Notes: generated by a model not told the origin, from the sequence alone. A stretch of 64,000 nt of DNA from Chamaelirium japonicum (GCA_947650365.1 OX393549.1:18829532-18893531), one strand, 5' to 3'. Shown: positions 23,503-35,945, counted from the first letter of the stretch. A program made the numbers and translations.

Positions 23503-23736
23503 CCTTCAAGTACCAGCCAACTGCATGGGGTTTATTTAAGAGTGGGGTGTATTCAAGAGTGCATATAATTAGGGTATATTTAAGGGGGTATGTGTTTGAT
23601 TGGGGTATAATCAAGTTGGAGCGGGCCATTTAACTTTATTAGTTTAGGGTATAGATACGATTAGTTAAACGGGTCGGGTCCGGGTCTAGGGATTTTGGAC
23701 ATGACCCGAAACTAGACACGAAACGATTAGTTAAAC

Positions 23737-23844
<108 letters not shown>

Positions 23845-24026
23845 GCGTGTCTGTGTTTGTGCCCGTGCTAAATGGCTACCAAAACGGCCCGGTGATTTGG
23901 TTACCTCACTCACGGCCGGCAGCCTCTCAGCCCATAGCCACCATACCCACCATTTAGGCCCGGCCCATTATGAAAAAAAATAAATATTAGAATTTTCGCC
24001 TTAGGCCTCAGTTTGTATCGAGACGG

Positions 24027-24027
<1 letters not shown>

Positions 24028-24084
<57 letters not shown>

Positions 24085-24108
24085 CCCCCCCCCCCCCCCC
24101 CCCCCCCC
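24028..24108. repeat. (CT)n followed by poly(C)
   Basis: CT repeats to 24081 run straight into 27 consecutive C. Confidence 0.95.
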
Positions 24109-24112
24109 GGGG

Positions 24113-24304
24113 TAGCGGAGTTGGGGGTTGGTTGGTCGCACCGAAGGCTCCTGCTTCGTGCCAATCGGCACGGGCATGCCGAAGTCGATCAGGTGTGTTG
24201 TCGTCGCATACGACGGTGGGGATGGTGATCCCCGGAGGTGTGTTGCCGCCGAAGGTGGCCCGCTGCAGTGCCGACAGGCACTGGCATGCACTAGTTCTGT
24301 ACAA
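24113..24304 (-). other. Possible coding fragment of unknown identity
   Basis: This GC-rich segment, found only in unit A, has an open minus-strand frame containing TPPGITIPTVVCDDN and RHARADWHEAG. The composition looks coding, but the frame runs into the poly(C)/(CT)n tract, no start is convincing and I do not recognise the family. It could be a short fragment of a host gene. Confidence 0.25.
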
Positions 24305-26100
24305 CGGGGCCTTTACTATATTAGGAAAGAATCATAAGCTGCCAGCACTGTCATCTCGTTTCCCCTTGCGTCCAAACCCTAAGCAATGAGATCCCAAGCC
24401 GTCCGTTAGTCGGGTACAAACCCAACCCCATGGGAACCAAACCACTAGCCATTTGGGCCCGAAATCCAAATAAACCCAGAAAGCCTACCCATTTGTAACA
24501 TGAAATTAACCCACCTAATTGTAAATCCGACCCGCTGACAAACAATCCATCATATCCTTCGTTGTCTTTTGACCATAACTTTTGACCCACACATCAAAAT
24601 CCGACGACCCAAATACCAAACTTGCATGATTTTTCAAACCCGATCCACTCGTACCGTATATCGATCCGATAGGCCCTACTGTATAGAATTACGACTCTGC
24701 TCTTGATCATGATAGCCTATCGTTGTCACCAATCCCACTATGATTCCTGCTCTTCACTTACATACCGTAGCTACTATTATTCTCCCGAGTACCTTGATCA
24801 TCATCCACCATACAAGAAAGACTATGGTCCACATGCTTCTGCACTATCCCCTACTCAGATGTCTTTAACCTAACACAACATGTACATCCTTCTACTCGTA
24901 AGCCTCTCGTGGAGTATTATTCATGTTGCATTTGTAAATAGGCTTCTGCTCTTAATGTGCCCGCTGGGACTTTTCTTCAGTGGTTCCTCTGGTTCAGTGC
25001 CATCGGTTCAAGTTATCAATACAATTATTAGCGTACTCAGCGCATGTTGGACGACATTGAGTATGTTCTCCAAGTTAAACTACGAGACATAGAGCTAGCG
25101 TGTGAAATCTGATCAATGGTATGAGCAGATGATAGCCAGGTACGAACACTGTCAGGCTCAGCTTGTGTCTTTACCTCCTACGGTGCCATCAGTGCAACCT
25201 ATGCCACATGTCCGGCCTCCACATCCATCAGAGGCACTCTCACCATCAGAGGAGTCACCACTATCGACAGCCTTGCACGAGGAGCCTCCGTTGCTAGCTG
25301 AGCTTCTTCTTGTAGCAGCACTTTGAGCCAAGTATTTTCCCTTGATCGATCTTTCAGCAGGATTGCCACTCGTAGTTTACTTCAGCAAGATAGGCTTTCT
25401 TCAACACGTTGACTTTCATGGGACAGAGAGATCATCAACGGCTTCTCTACTTCTCCAGCAGTATTTGAGTATGCATACTTTCAAGCTACTCCATCAGCAC
25501 GCCCAAGTGATCGACTTCTTCAGGCTGCGTTGTTACCTCTCCGACTCTTGATCCCAGTGCACCTCCTTTGGACAATTTGTGTGAGACCCGGGAGACACCC
25601 GTTGTGTGGTGCACCATCCACTATTGGGGATACATCAACATATGCCGACTTCAAGACGCCCCTACGGTGGTCCTGATCTGTCATCTAGTACTTCACGATT
25701 CGACTTCCTATAACTCGAGGACGAGTTATGCGTAGCGGAAGCGAATGACGCGGAGCAGGATTCAACAAACACATGCTTCGAGGCCAAATCTGTCTAGCAC
25801 GCATCCCGGCCGATGCTTGACGAAATTTTTTTGATTATTTTTAGAATTAATAATTCTTAAAATTATATTATTCAGAATAAAATATTAATTTCAGAATAAA
25901 ATAATTATTTTATTATAAAATTAATAATTTAATCCGAAAATGATATATTCCAGATTTAGCTTTGAAATTATTAATTTAATCCAAATTTGTCCTAAGAAGT
26001 CGCCGCACGAACAAGCGAGAGGGCCACCGAGCGGAGAACGGGTGTTGAACCCGGGTTAATGTTAACTAGGAGGGGAACCACTACCTAATTAAGCAACCGC
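24297..26100. other. Distal upstream region of GDSL copy A (shared with D, lost in B and C)
   Basis: There is no intact gene. Short broken frames (for example 24880-25551) look like decayed coding or transposon sequence that I cannot classify. About 25820-25990 is very AT-rich. The same segment precedes copy D (about 59980-61720). In B and C it is missing between two CAACC words. Confidence 0.6.
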
Positions 26101-26242
26101 CTCACCTATTTTCTACTCCGATAAGGGATCAGACAAACGAAAACCCTTTTTTTTTGGATTCAAAGCCTCGAGATGTCTGGTTGTCACAGTTATTATTGCT
26201 TTCCTATTAACGGTAACTAAGACCATTCCCATGGGCCTTGGC

Positions 26243-26249
26243 TATAAAA
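26243..26249 (+). promoter_or_regulatory. TATA box, GDSL copy A
   Basis: TATAAAA lies 62 bases before the chosen start codon, next to an ATGGGCC element. Transcription would be expected to start about 30 bases downstream (near 26275). The upstream ATGs at about 26263-26275 would then lie outside or at the very edge of the transcript. This supports the ATG at 26311. Confidence 0.7.
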
Positions 26250-26310
26250 CGCCTTTCCAGTATGGATGTATGCATGCATACTTGTCGAGGACAAAGCCAG
26301 TGAGTGAAGG

Positions 26311-27223
26311 ATGGAGGTGAAGGGCTCTTTGCTACCATGCGCTCTACTTCTCCTCTCTCAGCTAGTTCATGCTGTCGCCACCGCCGCCGCCCCCCACCCT
26401 TCTCCGCCAGCGGCTCCTGTGGTTCCAGCCGTGATCGCGTTTGGGGATTCCATCGTGGATACTGGGAACAACAACGCGATCACGACCATCGCCAAGGCCA
26501 ACTTCCCGCCCTACGGGATAGACTTCGAAGGCGGTGAGCCGACGGGGAGGTTCTGCAATGGACGGATCCCTCCTGACTTCATAGGTATCCATCTACAAAA
26601 AATGAGATTCATACGGCGCATATCTTTAATATCTTCAGTCCTAGTGGCAATTTAGGGCGTGTTTGGCATCATTCCGGAACAATCTATTTCCATTCTGTAT
26701 TCCATGATTTGAAAATAACGGTTAGTAATTGTTCTGGTGGAATGAAGGATTTGGAACAACTATTCCCCTTAATCCTCTTCCAGAAGGGGTTATTACGTGC
26801 CAACTTAATCCATTTTTATTCCCAATTTAAGAGCACTGCCAAATTTGGTACTAGTATTGCCCGTGTGCTTGTTAGCACACTCCACTGACCGCATTCGGTG
26901 GCAACACTCCCCCGCCACGAAAAGAAAATTAATCAGAAATAATTTAAAAAGGTACAAATATTCCATTTGAGAGAGAAAGAGAGAGATAAAGAGTGGAAAT
27001 CTGATCCCAAATACAAATTTTTCAGAAGACAAGTAGCCTATAAAGTAAAATTAATTTTCAATGTCCACGATATAGTATCCTCTAAATCGCCAAATAAGAT
27101 CAGTCCATAGAAAACAACGAATTAGCTAATCTAAGTTTCTCAGAATCGTTGAAAGGAAAGAGATCGTCATGATCTACAAAAATATTATTAAAAAATGCAA
27201 TTTTAGAGAGAGAGAGAGAATTG

Positions 27224-27260
<37 letters not shown>

Positions 27261-27416
27261 TCAGGGAGGGGGGTTAGAGAGAGATACGGGAAGAGAAAAA
27301 GAGAGAGATGGGAGAGAGGGAGTCGAGGAGAGAGAGAATAGGGGAGGAGAGAGAGAGAAATCTTTTTCTTTCTCCCCTACTTGTACGCTACAATTTTTTA
27401 GAGATATGATAGGCAA

Positions 27417-27492
<76 letters not shown>

Positions 27493-30400
27493 TTAAAATG
27501 GAAGCCTCTCTTTCGTGTTGTGGCACGTGGATGTCTTTTAAAGAGAGAATTCTTCTTCCGTTTGCGAACGCGGTTCTCTTTTAAATCTATTGAAAAACCT
27601 ATCATAAAGATGATAAATTTTCATTCAATAGTATTTAATGGTCATTTGATGTTAATCTCTCTCTCTTACTCTCTCTCTAACAAGTTAATCACACTCACTT
27701 GATATTTCACACTTCTTCGAATAGTTGCGATTTCTTACTAGTATGCAATAAAAGAGAGTTTTTTTAGTGTAACCCATAGTTTTATGGGGTAATTAGGTGT
27801 AGGTCTTGTAGAATAGTATGTACTTACATTAAGGCCAGCAAAACATTCTTGCTTACATCCAGTCCATAGAATGGATTTAGTTTAAGAGGTGATCTAACGC
27901 ATAACATGTATTCGTCCAACCGCTTTTGACGATAATTTTTTAAAATGCCAAATACGTCCATAAGAACCTCTCCCACATGAACTCAATGCAGCGCTATAGT
28001 AGCCATGTTACCAAGTCATGCATTTTTTGAAGAAAAAAAAAACGGGTTTACAACACGACTGATTGTTGTGGCATTTACTACACGACTTTTATCCGATTTT
28101 TTGAAAAAATCATGATTCTTTCAAAAAACACAATTTTTACGTTTTCATCTTGATTTATACGTTTTAATCCTAATTAATTGTATTTTAATCCTGTCGTATA
28201 ATATTGCTCAAAAATTTATTGGAACATCTTTATATATTTTTTAAAAATTTCTTCCATCTTTTTCCTCGACTCTTTCTCGGTTTTCCCGACTTTTTCACTA
28301 TTTTTCCGACTTCTCTCCTAGTTGATTTTTTTTTCTTAACTTCCGACTTGGTAACTTTGTACAATGATTTCACTGTAGCAGCTACAACGATTTCACTGTA
28401 GCAACTACAACGATTTCACTATAGCAGCTACAAGCTACAGTGATTATATTTAGTTATTAGGTTAGGGTTAGGGTTCACTAATAGGATATAGAGTTAGGGT
28501 TGGGGTTGGGGTTAGGGTTCACTATTTAGGTTATAGAATTAGGTTTAGTGTTAGGATTCACTATTTAGGATATATAATTAGCTTTTGGTTTAGGGTTAGG
28601 CAATGGTGGGCCCAGGATTTTTCTCAGGAGGGGCATAAACATTAAAAAATAATTGACATTGATGTCTCAAATTGGAGGCTTCATCCGGCGACGTGACAGA
28701 GTCCCTTCCCTTTCATCAAGTCCTCGGAGTCCTTAAAAAATTTGGGGTGATAATTGGCCAGGTTGCACTGGTCAAGAATAACATGCAGGGTTTTCGTTCA
28801 CTACACCAATACTGTTGAAAAAGGCTGTTCAATTATCGTCGTTTTTCAGTATGTCATTTTTTAGTTTGTCATTTTTCAATACTTGTCGTTTTTTACCACT
28901 AAAAAATATGTATTGACCGTCGTTTATTAAAAGATAGATTTTGCTCGTCGTTTATTTATGTAGTTTATTCCTCAAATTGGTATAGTGGTTTTTTTTTTGA
29001 AAATAACATAAAGCTTGGTTAATGTGGGCTGAAGTTGAATGATATGAACCTTGGTTAAACGTCGGGATGAGCTTGGAGTATAGCCGAACTTCACTATGAT
29101 GGCGGCAAGAAAATAACACACCCAGACGACTCCTCCAACAACAAAAACTGAGCCAACTACTCTTCTCCATCAACCCCCAAGGATCTTCAACAAGAGACCC
29201 TCCTCCCTAGCCTTCTTCCTTCACACTAAAACAAACCTAACTTTAGCTGTGCTTCTATGTCTCTGCTCTGCAGCCCCTTCTATATATCTCTTTCTTATCT
29301 TTTTCCTCCAAACCAAAACTCACACTAAAAGACTTAGTTAACCCTTAGAGAGCCGATGGCCGGTGCATCAAGACCTTGATCCAACGGCCCACAAAATTTC
29401 ACTTAATTAAGTGGTGGACACAATGATGGTTTTTGCTACAATGCTACATGGGGCATCTGGACCATTCCCTAATATGTAGGAGAAAAGGGTACAATCTGAT
29501 TGTATATAAAAAGGTCAGGTAATAATGTGGTGCACGAGTGGTGATTATGTGTAAAGTATAATCGGACGACTCTCTATTCTTCCATAAATGGTCTAGATGG
29601 CTCACTTAACATCTGGAGCACAAACACTCTGCAGTAAAAAAATTGGATAAATTGGTGCAAGTCTTTGTAATAGATCGTCTTTAGCGATAAGGATGACAAA
29701 GAGATACTTTAGCAGTAGCAAAAAAGTAAAATTTCGCTAATAATGAGTAGCATTTTCTACCATGCAGATTTGTTACTCTTTGTTGTAATGAGTAGTAAAA
29801 TTTGTGATTTTAGTATTAGGGACAGTTTTGTCAGTTAAAGGATAGAAAAAGTCAACGGAGATACTTGCTGTAAATGCATCTTTTTGAGAGAGACCTAGTG
29901 CAAAGCTATCTTATTGATCGTCGTTTTCACCAAATCGATCTATTGATAGGGACCTAACACTAAGTCAAGAAAATTCCTTGTACACACAATGAATAAGATG
30001 AGAAGATATGAGAACTGGAGCCGAAGTCGTTGCTTCATATCTTCTTTATTTTTCATCGGAATTCAGTGGTTACGAAGACGTTGTGATCCCCATGCAATAC
30101 TCTACGACATCGAATAGAGTCGAACAAAACCTCTAATTTTTTCCTAAAGTGAGGGGGGGAGCCCCCCTGGGCCTACGGTAGGTCCGCCACTGGGGTTAGG
30201 GTTAGGGTTCACTATTTAGGGTATAAAATTAAGTTTAGGGTTAGGGTTCACTATTTAGGTTTAATGTTAGGTTCAATATTTAGGGTATAAGATTAGGTTT
30301 AGAGTTGGGGTTTCACAACACGATAAAAAAGTTTTGGAATTCTGAAACCTTTTTGTCGTGTTGTGAAACGGTTTAACTAGATGATTAATGGAAAGGCATA

Positions 30401-33400
30401 TGAGTCAATTTACTTGCAATTTGACCTATTGCAATTGAAACTTTGAGACGTGCATCTCTCTTAATAGGAGAGTTTTGTCAAGACCTACAGTTAATGGAAT
30501 GTTCTTAAATGGACCTAATGCAAATTGCCCCTAGTTTTATTGATAGCACTCTACTAAGCAGTGATTCAACCCTATCCTAATTTATATTATAATAGTTTGT
30601 ATTAAAATTGCATAATTTTGTCAAATGAAAATCTCCATCCTTCAACTAAGCTGTTTGGAATGGATAGAAAGGGAATGTGAGCTCTTTAACTAGATATTTG
30701 CTAATGTGTTTCTTTTAAGATGTATTCGTATTATATTTATAGAAATTATCAATAATCTAAAGATGGAATTATTAATCTAAAAACTCAATTGATTTTTAGT
30801 TCTTATAGGGTCATTTTTCAAATTAAAATTTTCATATATACCCCTAACTTTTCTAAGGGCTCATTCTTTTGGGTGGAAACGAATAGCAGAAATAAAGTGA
30901 GTGGTTGAAATGACTTTATTTCTGCCCTTCACCTTCGTTCTTTTGGGTTTTAGGTGGGCGGAAAATCATCCACCTAGGTGGATGATTTCAGCCATCCGGG
31001 CTGATTTGCTTTCCTCCCAAAATCCTGATGACATTCTCCTTCTTTTCTCTTGCTGAAGCACTGATCGGACCCGGGCAATTTCTACAAGTTTCTCCAGTTA
31101 GGGTTTTGTCTGATTTTTCCTCTTTTTTGGCGTCATCAAGGTGAGTTTCTCTCATTTGGTTGTCACCGTCGTTTTCGACACATCCTGGGCTACATTTTGA
31201 TCCTTCAGGGTTTTTTTTCCCGGCTCGATCCACCGCTAGGGTTTGCATCCGGGAATTTTTTCGGCTAACGTTTACATTCTTGCCATTGATCTGTGCTACA
31301 GTTTACATTCCAATCATTATCCGGGTGCTAATGGTCTGCATTTGATCTTTGAATCAGTATTGTCATGTTGAATTTGATTTTTGAATATGTGTTGATGGTC
31401 TGCATGTGATCTTTGAATCAGTGTTGTGCTGAATTTGATCTTTGAATAAGTTCTGATGGTAAGCATTTGTTCTTTGAATCAGTGTTGTTGTGCTAAATCT
31501 GATCTTCGTGAGTCCTGTCAGTTTTGTATTTGATCTTCAACAAGTTTTCATTTCCCTCCCCTAATTTTTATTTTCATTTCATTCGCAAAAGAACGGCTGA
31601 CATTAATTTTCTCATTTAGTTTCCTCCCTCTCAAAAGAACATTGGAGATGAACCCCAGCAGAAATGAAGTGAACGAAAATGAAGTCAACTAATTTCATTT
31701 CCATTTCCACTGGTTGGGTGGAAATGAAAACAACGCACCCTAAAACAATTTCACCCTTCTTTAGAAAATAACGACATTACCCTTGTTTCTCAAAAAAAAA
31801 AAACTTTATCCTTATTTCTGGCCTCCATCCTCACTCCTGTCGTGGCAACAATGAATCAAACTTAATTGCAAATTTTGTTTTTGTGGAAAAATATGCAGTC
31901 ATATTTTGGAAATGAGAAAGTTTTGGAAATGATATATAAATATCATATTTTGGATGGCACTATTAGAAATAGGAAATATTTTTTGAGGCATAATGCAAGA
32001 TATTCTTTTAGTAATTTGATACTTATATAATGAGCAAAACCACAAGAATCAGTTGTCATCCAATATTTTCAGCTTCAAAATTGGGTGTAAAGGAGCTGGT
32101 ACCTGCTTATCTTGGCACGACTCTCAATACCAAAGACATCCTCACCGGTGTGAGCTTCGCTTCGGCTGGGACAGGATACGACCCCTTGACCGCTGATCTT
32201 TTGGTATGTTTCTTCAAATCGCCACGTTTAATTCTAGTTTTGTTTTGTTTGAATCATGTTTCATAATTAAAAACCGAGTGTTCGCTACATTTTGTTTCAG
32301 TCGGTCATACCGATGACGAATCAACTGGATCTATTCAAAGAGTACAAGGAGAAGCTGATCAGTGCAGCAGGCGCCGATAGAGCAGCCACCATTATTTCTG
32401 AAAGTCTATACATAGTGAGTGGAGGATCCAATGATATAGCCAACACTTATTTCACATCATATTTGAGGAGGCCACTTTACGATATCACGTCTTATGTGGA
32501 CTTGATGGCCACTTATGCTACTAGCTTCCTTGAGGTAAATTCTATTTTTCATAATTTACCTCTGATTTAATTTTTTTTTTTTACTATTGGTGCTTAACAC
32601 TTTAGAGTAAACAAATTAAGATGATGAATAAGACTTTTATTTAAGTTGCTTTTTACAGGTAGAGTATTTAATTCATACACCTACTAAACTAGTAAATAGT
32701 ACTATTAAGTGTTATTAACTTAGCCTTCATGGTACTTTTTTTTTTTTAATTGTTAGCAAAAAATCCTTATAAAATGACATTTCAGGGGGGAAAGCTATAC
32801 CTTAAAAAATCTTAAAACTGCATTCATCTATATATAGAAGTTGGCATTCTTTCAATATACGAGGGGCGATACAAACCGAATGATCATAAGAGAATGAGAA
32901 TGGATCAACATTACAATCCACAATGAAGTTGGCTAGACTATGAGTACACTCATTGAGTCTCCTGGGGATGTGTTTAGGAGTGCCATCTCCTAGGCTTACA
33001 AGGATGCTTCTACAATCTACGATAGTGTTCCGTAGTCTTCAAGGTGTGAATTGTGGGTGCATAAAATATATATCCACACTTTCGCTCGGCACCAAGTCAA
33101 AGCTTTAAGAAAAGGAGATCGATATTTCAAGTGGTACGACAAGGGAGGCAGGAAGACGCAACTCAAGTCCTCAAGACCCAACAATCACCATCCCAGAGTC
33201 GCCCGAGTGATGGATAAGAGGATACAAATAGAGAAAAAGTACCCCAACGATGGCCAAAGCTCATTCCGTGACTCACCAACTAGCTATGACTCAGGAGCGG
33301 GCCGGCTTGGTTCAAAGGTCCATGCGTGGTGGACTGTGCCAAACACTCTACCTACCAGAAGGCACCAAGTAGAAGATTACCCAGCAGATTCTACAGTTTG

Positions 33401-35790
33401 AGTGGCAGGCGAGTCCAAGCGACACGTGACAGCCTAATCCAAAAGGGGAACAAACACACCATGAAGAACTCTTGGGACGACAGCTTGATGGATCCATGGC
33501 ACAAGCTCCAATTCCAACCCACAAACGACAACTTTCAATGAAAGAAGTGTTGGGCTTATAAGCAATGAAAACACAGCACATGGAAGAGAGATTGGGAGCA
33601 CAAAGGAGAGGGCTGATGATGCATGCAGGGTTCTTAAAATAACACAAGTGGTGAATTTAAGCAATTAAAAAAAAATATGCACTTATTTGTTCAATTTCCA
33701 ACAAAGTTAAAGAAATCTAATTATCATCCAATCATGCCCAAACAAGTTTACTTAAGCGAAGAGTTAAAACTAGCATGTGAAAAATTAATTTCATATTTTA
33801 ATAAGTAAATTCCCGCAATGATGTGGTGAACAATAACCAAACACGAGCAATAATCTCAAGAAAAACGTAGATCTAAGCAAGTTATAATCTAATGGATGAG
33901 ATTTGTAAGAAGCCAACAATGATGGAAACCCAAGTATAATTCAGCAATAGGATGGTCACCACATGAAAAAATTGAGGGGCGATTAATCGATCAAACCGTG
34001 CCTCAGTCAATATCGGTCGCTAACGATGACTCCGTTGTTCTAGATGAAGTGGGCGGAAGACGAGGGGTGGTCTGGAAGAGAGGGGTGAAGAACCCGAGAT
34101 GAGTTGATCTTGAGGAAGAGATGATCTCCGCGTCGATCTTCCATGAAGTCATAGATGAAGACGTGGCGGCGAGGAAGAAGCCTGCAGAGAGAAAAAGAAG
34201 ACTAGAAGCTGAAGGATCTGTCAAATAAGATTCCCGAACAAATGCTCACGCTTCTTCGTCAGGGTTTCGATTCTTCCTTCACCATAATTGATCACTAGTA
34301 GGGTTTATGAAGGGATTTTATAGGAGGGAAAATAAAAATGAAAATTTAGAGAAGGAGGGGCAAGCCGCGTGCTGGTGTACGGCTCGAAAAGAGAGAAGGA
34401 CAATTGAGGGGGGTCCACGAATGGCCTTTTAGGGATTCTGTGGGCTTTCGAATCTCATCCATTGAGATTAGTTGTCGACTTACAATCCTATGGCTATGAT
34501 AGAACTTATTAATGAGTCTGTTCAGCATCTATGGCTCGAACCGGATGCGAACATGGCTCACATCTATCCAAACCAGAAATAGCTTTCTAATGATGCAGAT
34601 GGATTGGCTATCGACCTACTGGATCTCTAATGCTAAGCCATAAATTGTTGTCAATTTTATGAATGTGTCTATAATTACAGCTATTACCTAATTTGTACTT
34701 ATGGTTTGTATTCATCCTTGTGGCTTTTTTTTTTTTGGTTCAGGAATTAATTCAACTTGGGGCACAGAGAATTTGGGTCGGGGGGCTTACACCTCTTGGA
34801 TGCTTACCATCACAAAGGACTCTGGCAGGAGGGTTTCAGAGGGATTGTGACCCAGCACGTAATCAAGCAGCAACGATGTTTAATTCGAAGATGGGATTGG
34901 AAATAGAGAAGCTTAAGACAAAATTCAATGGCACAAAGATTATCATCGTTGATCACTACTCTATAATGGACGATTTTACTCGTCGGCCCTCCAATTATGG
35001 TAATTTCATCTTTTCCAATTGTCAATTCGTTTTTTTTTTGGGGTTATTTTGACTTTTTCCCTCAAATTTGCCTTGAATTAAACTTTACCCCCATTTTTCA
35101 TTAATTATACTTTACCCCCCAAAACTAACTGTTCCGTCAGCTCAACCCCCCAAAATCTTATTTCTTTTCCATCAGCTCACCCTTTCTCTTAGATGGTGAG
35201 CTGACAGAACAGCTAGTTTTGGGGGGTATAGTCTAATTAATGAAAATATGGGGGGTAAAGTCTAATTCAAGGCAAAATTTGGAGGGGCAAAGTCAAAAAA
35301 ATCCCTTTTTTTTTTATGTGGGTCTATACTTGTCTCAACACTCCCCCCCACACGGAGCATGCGGGTCCAGCTTTGATACCATGTTACTAACCCAAAGTGC
35401 TCCAAGCGGTTAGCCTTTTGGAGTACTCCTGGTTAGTAACATGGTATCAGAGCACAATATGCATATTAAGCGGCCTAATGGCGTCCCCCTTTCCGATGTG
35501 GGACTAAACCTGTCTCAACAAATAACATCCAAATCAACACTAAAGTATTGGCCGCAACTTCTGTATCAGCATGCTTAACTATCTATATGTTTGCAGGATT
35601 TGAGGAGACAACCAAGGGATGTTGTGGTACTGGAGAATTTGAGGCCACATTCTTATGTAACATTTTGACCTCATCTGTGTGCGCGGATCATACAAAATAT
35701 GTTTACTGGGATAGCTTCCACCCCACGGAGAGAGCCTATGAGATCATCGTTGATTATTTGTTGAAGAGATACCTGCACGACACGTTATAA
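26311..35790 (+). CDS. GDSL esterase/lipase, EXL-like, copy A (5 exons, 362 aa)
   Basis: The exons are 26311-26584, 32073-32203, 32301-32534, 34744-34999 and 35597-35790. All introns are GT-AG and the exons join in frame to 362 codons, the usual size for plant GDSL lipases. Residues 1-25 are a hydrophobic signal peptide ([11 protein letters not shown]), so secretion to the cell wall or apoplast is expected. The SGNH blocks are [12 protein letters not shown] (Ser47), [10 protein letters not shown] (Gly124), [10 protein letters not shown] (Asn179) and WDSFHPTE (Asp337, His340). The family hydrolyses ester bonds in lipids, cutin-type polymers or small esters; the substrate cannot be read from sequence. 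It is closest in style to Arabidopsis EXL proteins. Intron 1 (5.5 kb) and intron 4 carry transposons. Two AATAAA signals follow the stop. Confidence 0.9.
27205..27360. repeat. (GA)-rich tract in intron 1, copy A
   Basis: Interrupted GAGAGA runs. Confidence 0.9.
27420..27492. repeat. (AT)n(AC)n compound microsatellite
   Basis: About 29 AT repeats are followed by about 7 CA repeats. Confidence 0.95.
28366..28436. repeat. 23-bp minisatellite (CAACGATTTCACTATAGCAG type), copy A
   Basis: About three units are present here and about five in copies B (38733-38846), C (49497-49610) and D (62311-62424), so copy number differs between duplicates. Confidence 0.8.
28461..28600. repeat. Telomere-like interstitial repeat, left part (copy A)
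   Basis: Irregular GGGTTAGGGTT words are mixed with TTCACTATTTAGG. The repeat unit resembles TTAGGG rather than the common plant TTTAGGG. It continues at 30194 after a hAT-like insertion. Confidence 0.6.
28601..30193. mobile_element. hAT-like non-autonomous element, 1.6 kb, in intron 1 (copy A)
   Basis: The left end reads CAATGGTGGGCCCAGG. The right end, inverted, reads CAGTGGCGGACCTACC, then GGCCCAGGGGGGC. The flanks are GGGTTAGG at 28593-28600 and GGGTTAGG at 30194-30201, an 8-bp duplication. The target word is itself repeated, so the duplication is supportive rather than decisive. No transposase frame was found. Orthologous insertions lie at 39010, 49774 and 62588. Confidence 0.7.
30194..30310. 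repeat. Telomere-like interstitial repeat, right part (copy A)
   Basis: The same GGGTTAGGGTTCACTATTTAG text as at 28461-28600, split by the hAT-like element. Confidence 0.6.
30857..31740. mobile_element. PIF/Harbinger-like non-autonomous element in intron 1 (copy A)
   Basis: The left end is GGGCTCATTCTTTTGGG and the right end, inverted, is GGGTGCGTTGTTTTC. The flanks are TAA at 30854-30856 and TAA at 31741-31743, the 3-bp duplication of PIF/Harbinger elements. The interior looks like a captured plant 5' leader and intron: AGGGTTTTG, AAGGTGAGTTTC, then two to three units of about 61 bp with CTGCATTTGATCTTTGAATC. Copies lie at 41333-42214 and 52097-52978. Confidence 0.55.
32535..34743. other. 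Intron 3 of GDSL copy A
   Basis: This 2.2-kb intron has the same content in B (43009-45217) and C (53792-56042). It contains a GA-rich and Lys/Arg-coding-like stretch (33051-33401) that is open in A and B but interrupted in C, so it is not a conserved gene. The stretch near 33560-33610 looks faintly like a decayed retroelement. Nothing else is recognised. Confidence 0.5.
35040..35305. mobile_element. Mutator-like MITE in intron 4 (copy A)
   Basis: It has long terminal inverted repeats: GGGGTTATTTTGACTTTT with CAAATTTGCCTTGAATTAAA at the left, and TTTAGTCTAATTCAAGGCAAAATTTG-like text inverted at the right. An inner inverted pair is CTAACTGTTCCGTCAGCTCA with TGAGCTGACAGAACAGCTAG. The flanks are poly(T), so the target duplication cannot be read. 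Orthologues lie at 45514-45778 and 56693-56958. Confidence 0.65.
35315..35520. mobile_element. TRIM-like LTR remnant with inverted primer-site arms (intron 4, copy A)
   Basis: Both edges carry a direct repeat of ATGTGGG..CTA..AC.TGTCTCAACA. Inside, 35370-35392 and 35431-35453 are inverted arms that each contain a CATGGTATCA.AGC primer-like motif, with a 38-base loop. It is a small non-coding fossil; copies are in B (about 45790-45995) and C (about 56970-57173). Confidence 0.5.
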
Positions 35791-35873
35791 GAGAGAACAT
35801 CTCGAACCACGCTCTGTAGTGGTGGGCCTTCCAGCGTCTCACCTTAGTGGCGACCTTTCCTATCTGTGGGGTT

Positions 35874-35945
35874 AATAAAAATAAGTGCACTTCTATCGTT
35901 CATGTAACCTTAGCAACGACCTTTCCTATCTGTGTGATTAATAAA
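35874..35945 (+). terminator. Two AATAAA poly(A) signals, GDSL copy A
   Basis: AATAAA at 35874-35879 and again at 35940-35945 lie within a duplicated 66-base segment containing GACCTTTCCTATCTGTG. The same pair follows copies B (about 46349 and 46415) and C (about 57526 and 57592). Confidence 0.65.

Larger units (their letters stand above)
26695..28360. other. Intron 1 segment present only in copy A
   Basis: Copies B, C and D join the two sides of this segment at a shared ATTTC word, so it was probably deleted from their ancestor. It contains GA-rich sequence and an (AT)n tract, with no gene. A GGGCGTGTTTGGCAT motif just before it resembles a PIF/Harbinger-type end without a partner. Confidence 0.6.

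Noticed and set aside
26362-26592. Minus-strand frame opposite GDSL exon 1
   Set aside because: It is a shadow of the GC-rich coding exon and is repeated in every copy only because the exon is.
28952-29173. 73-codon minus-strand frame within the hAT-like element
   Set aside because: It has no similarity to a transposase or other domain; it persists in all copies because the units are young duplicates.
33051-33401. 116-codon open frame in intron 3
   Set aside because: It is open in units A and B but interrupted in C, has no recognisable domain and lies within an intron of an intact gene.
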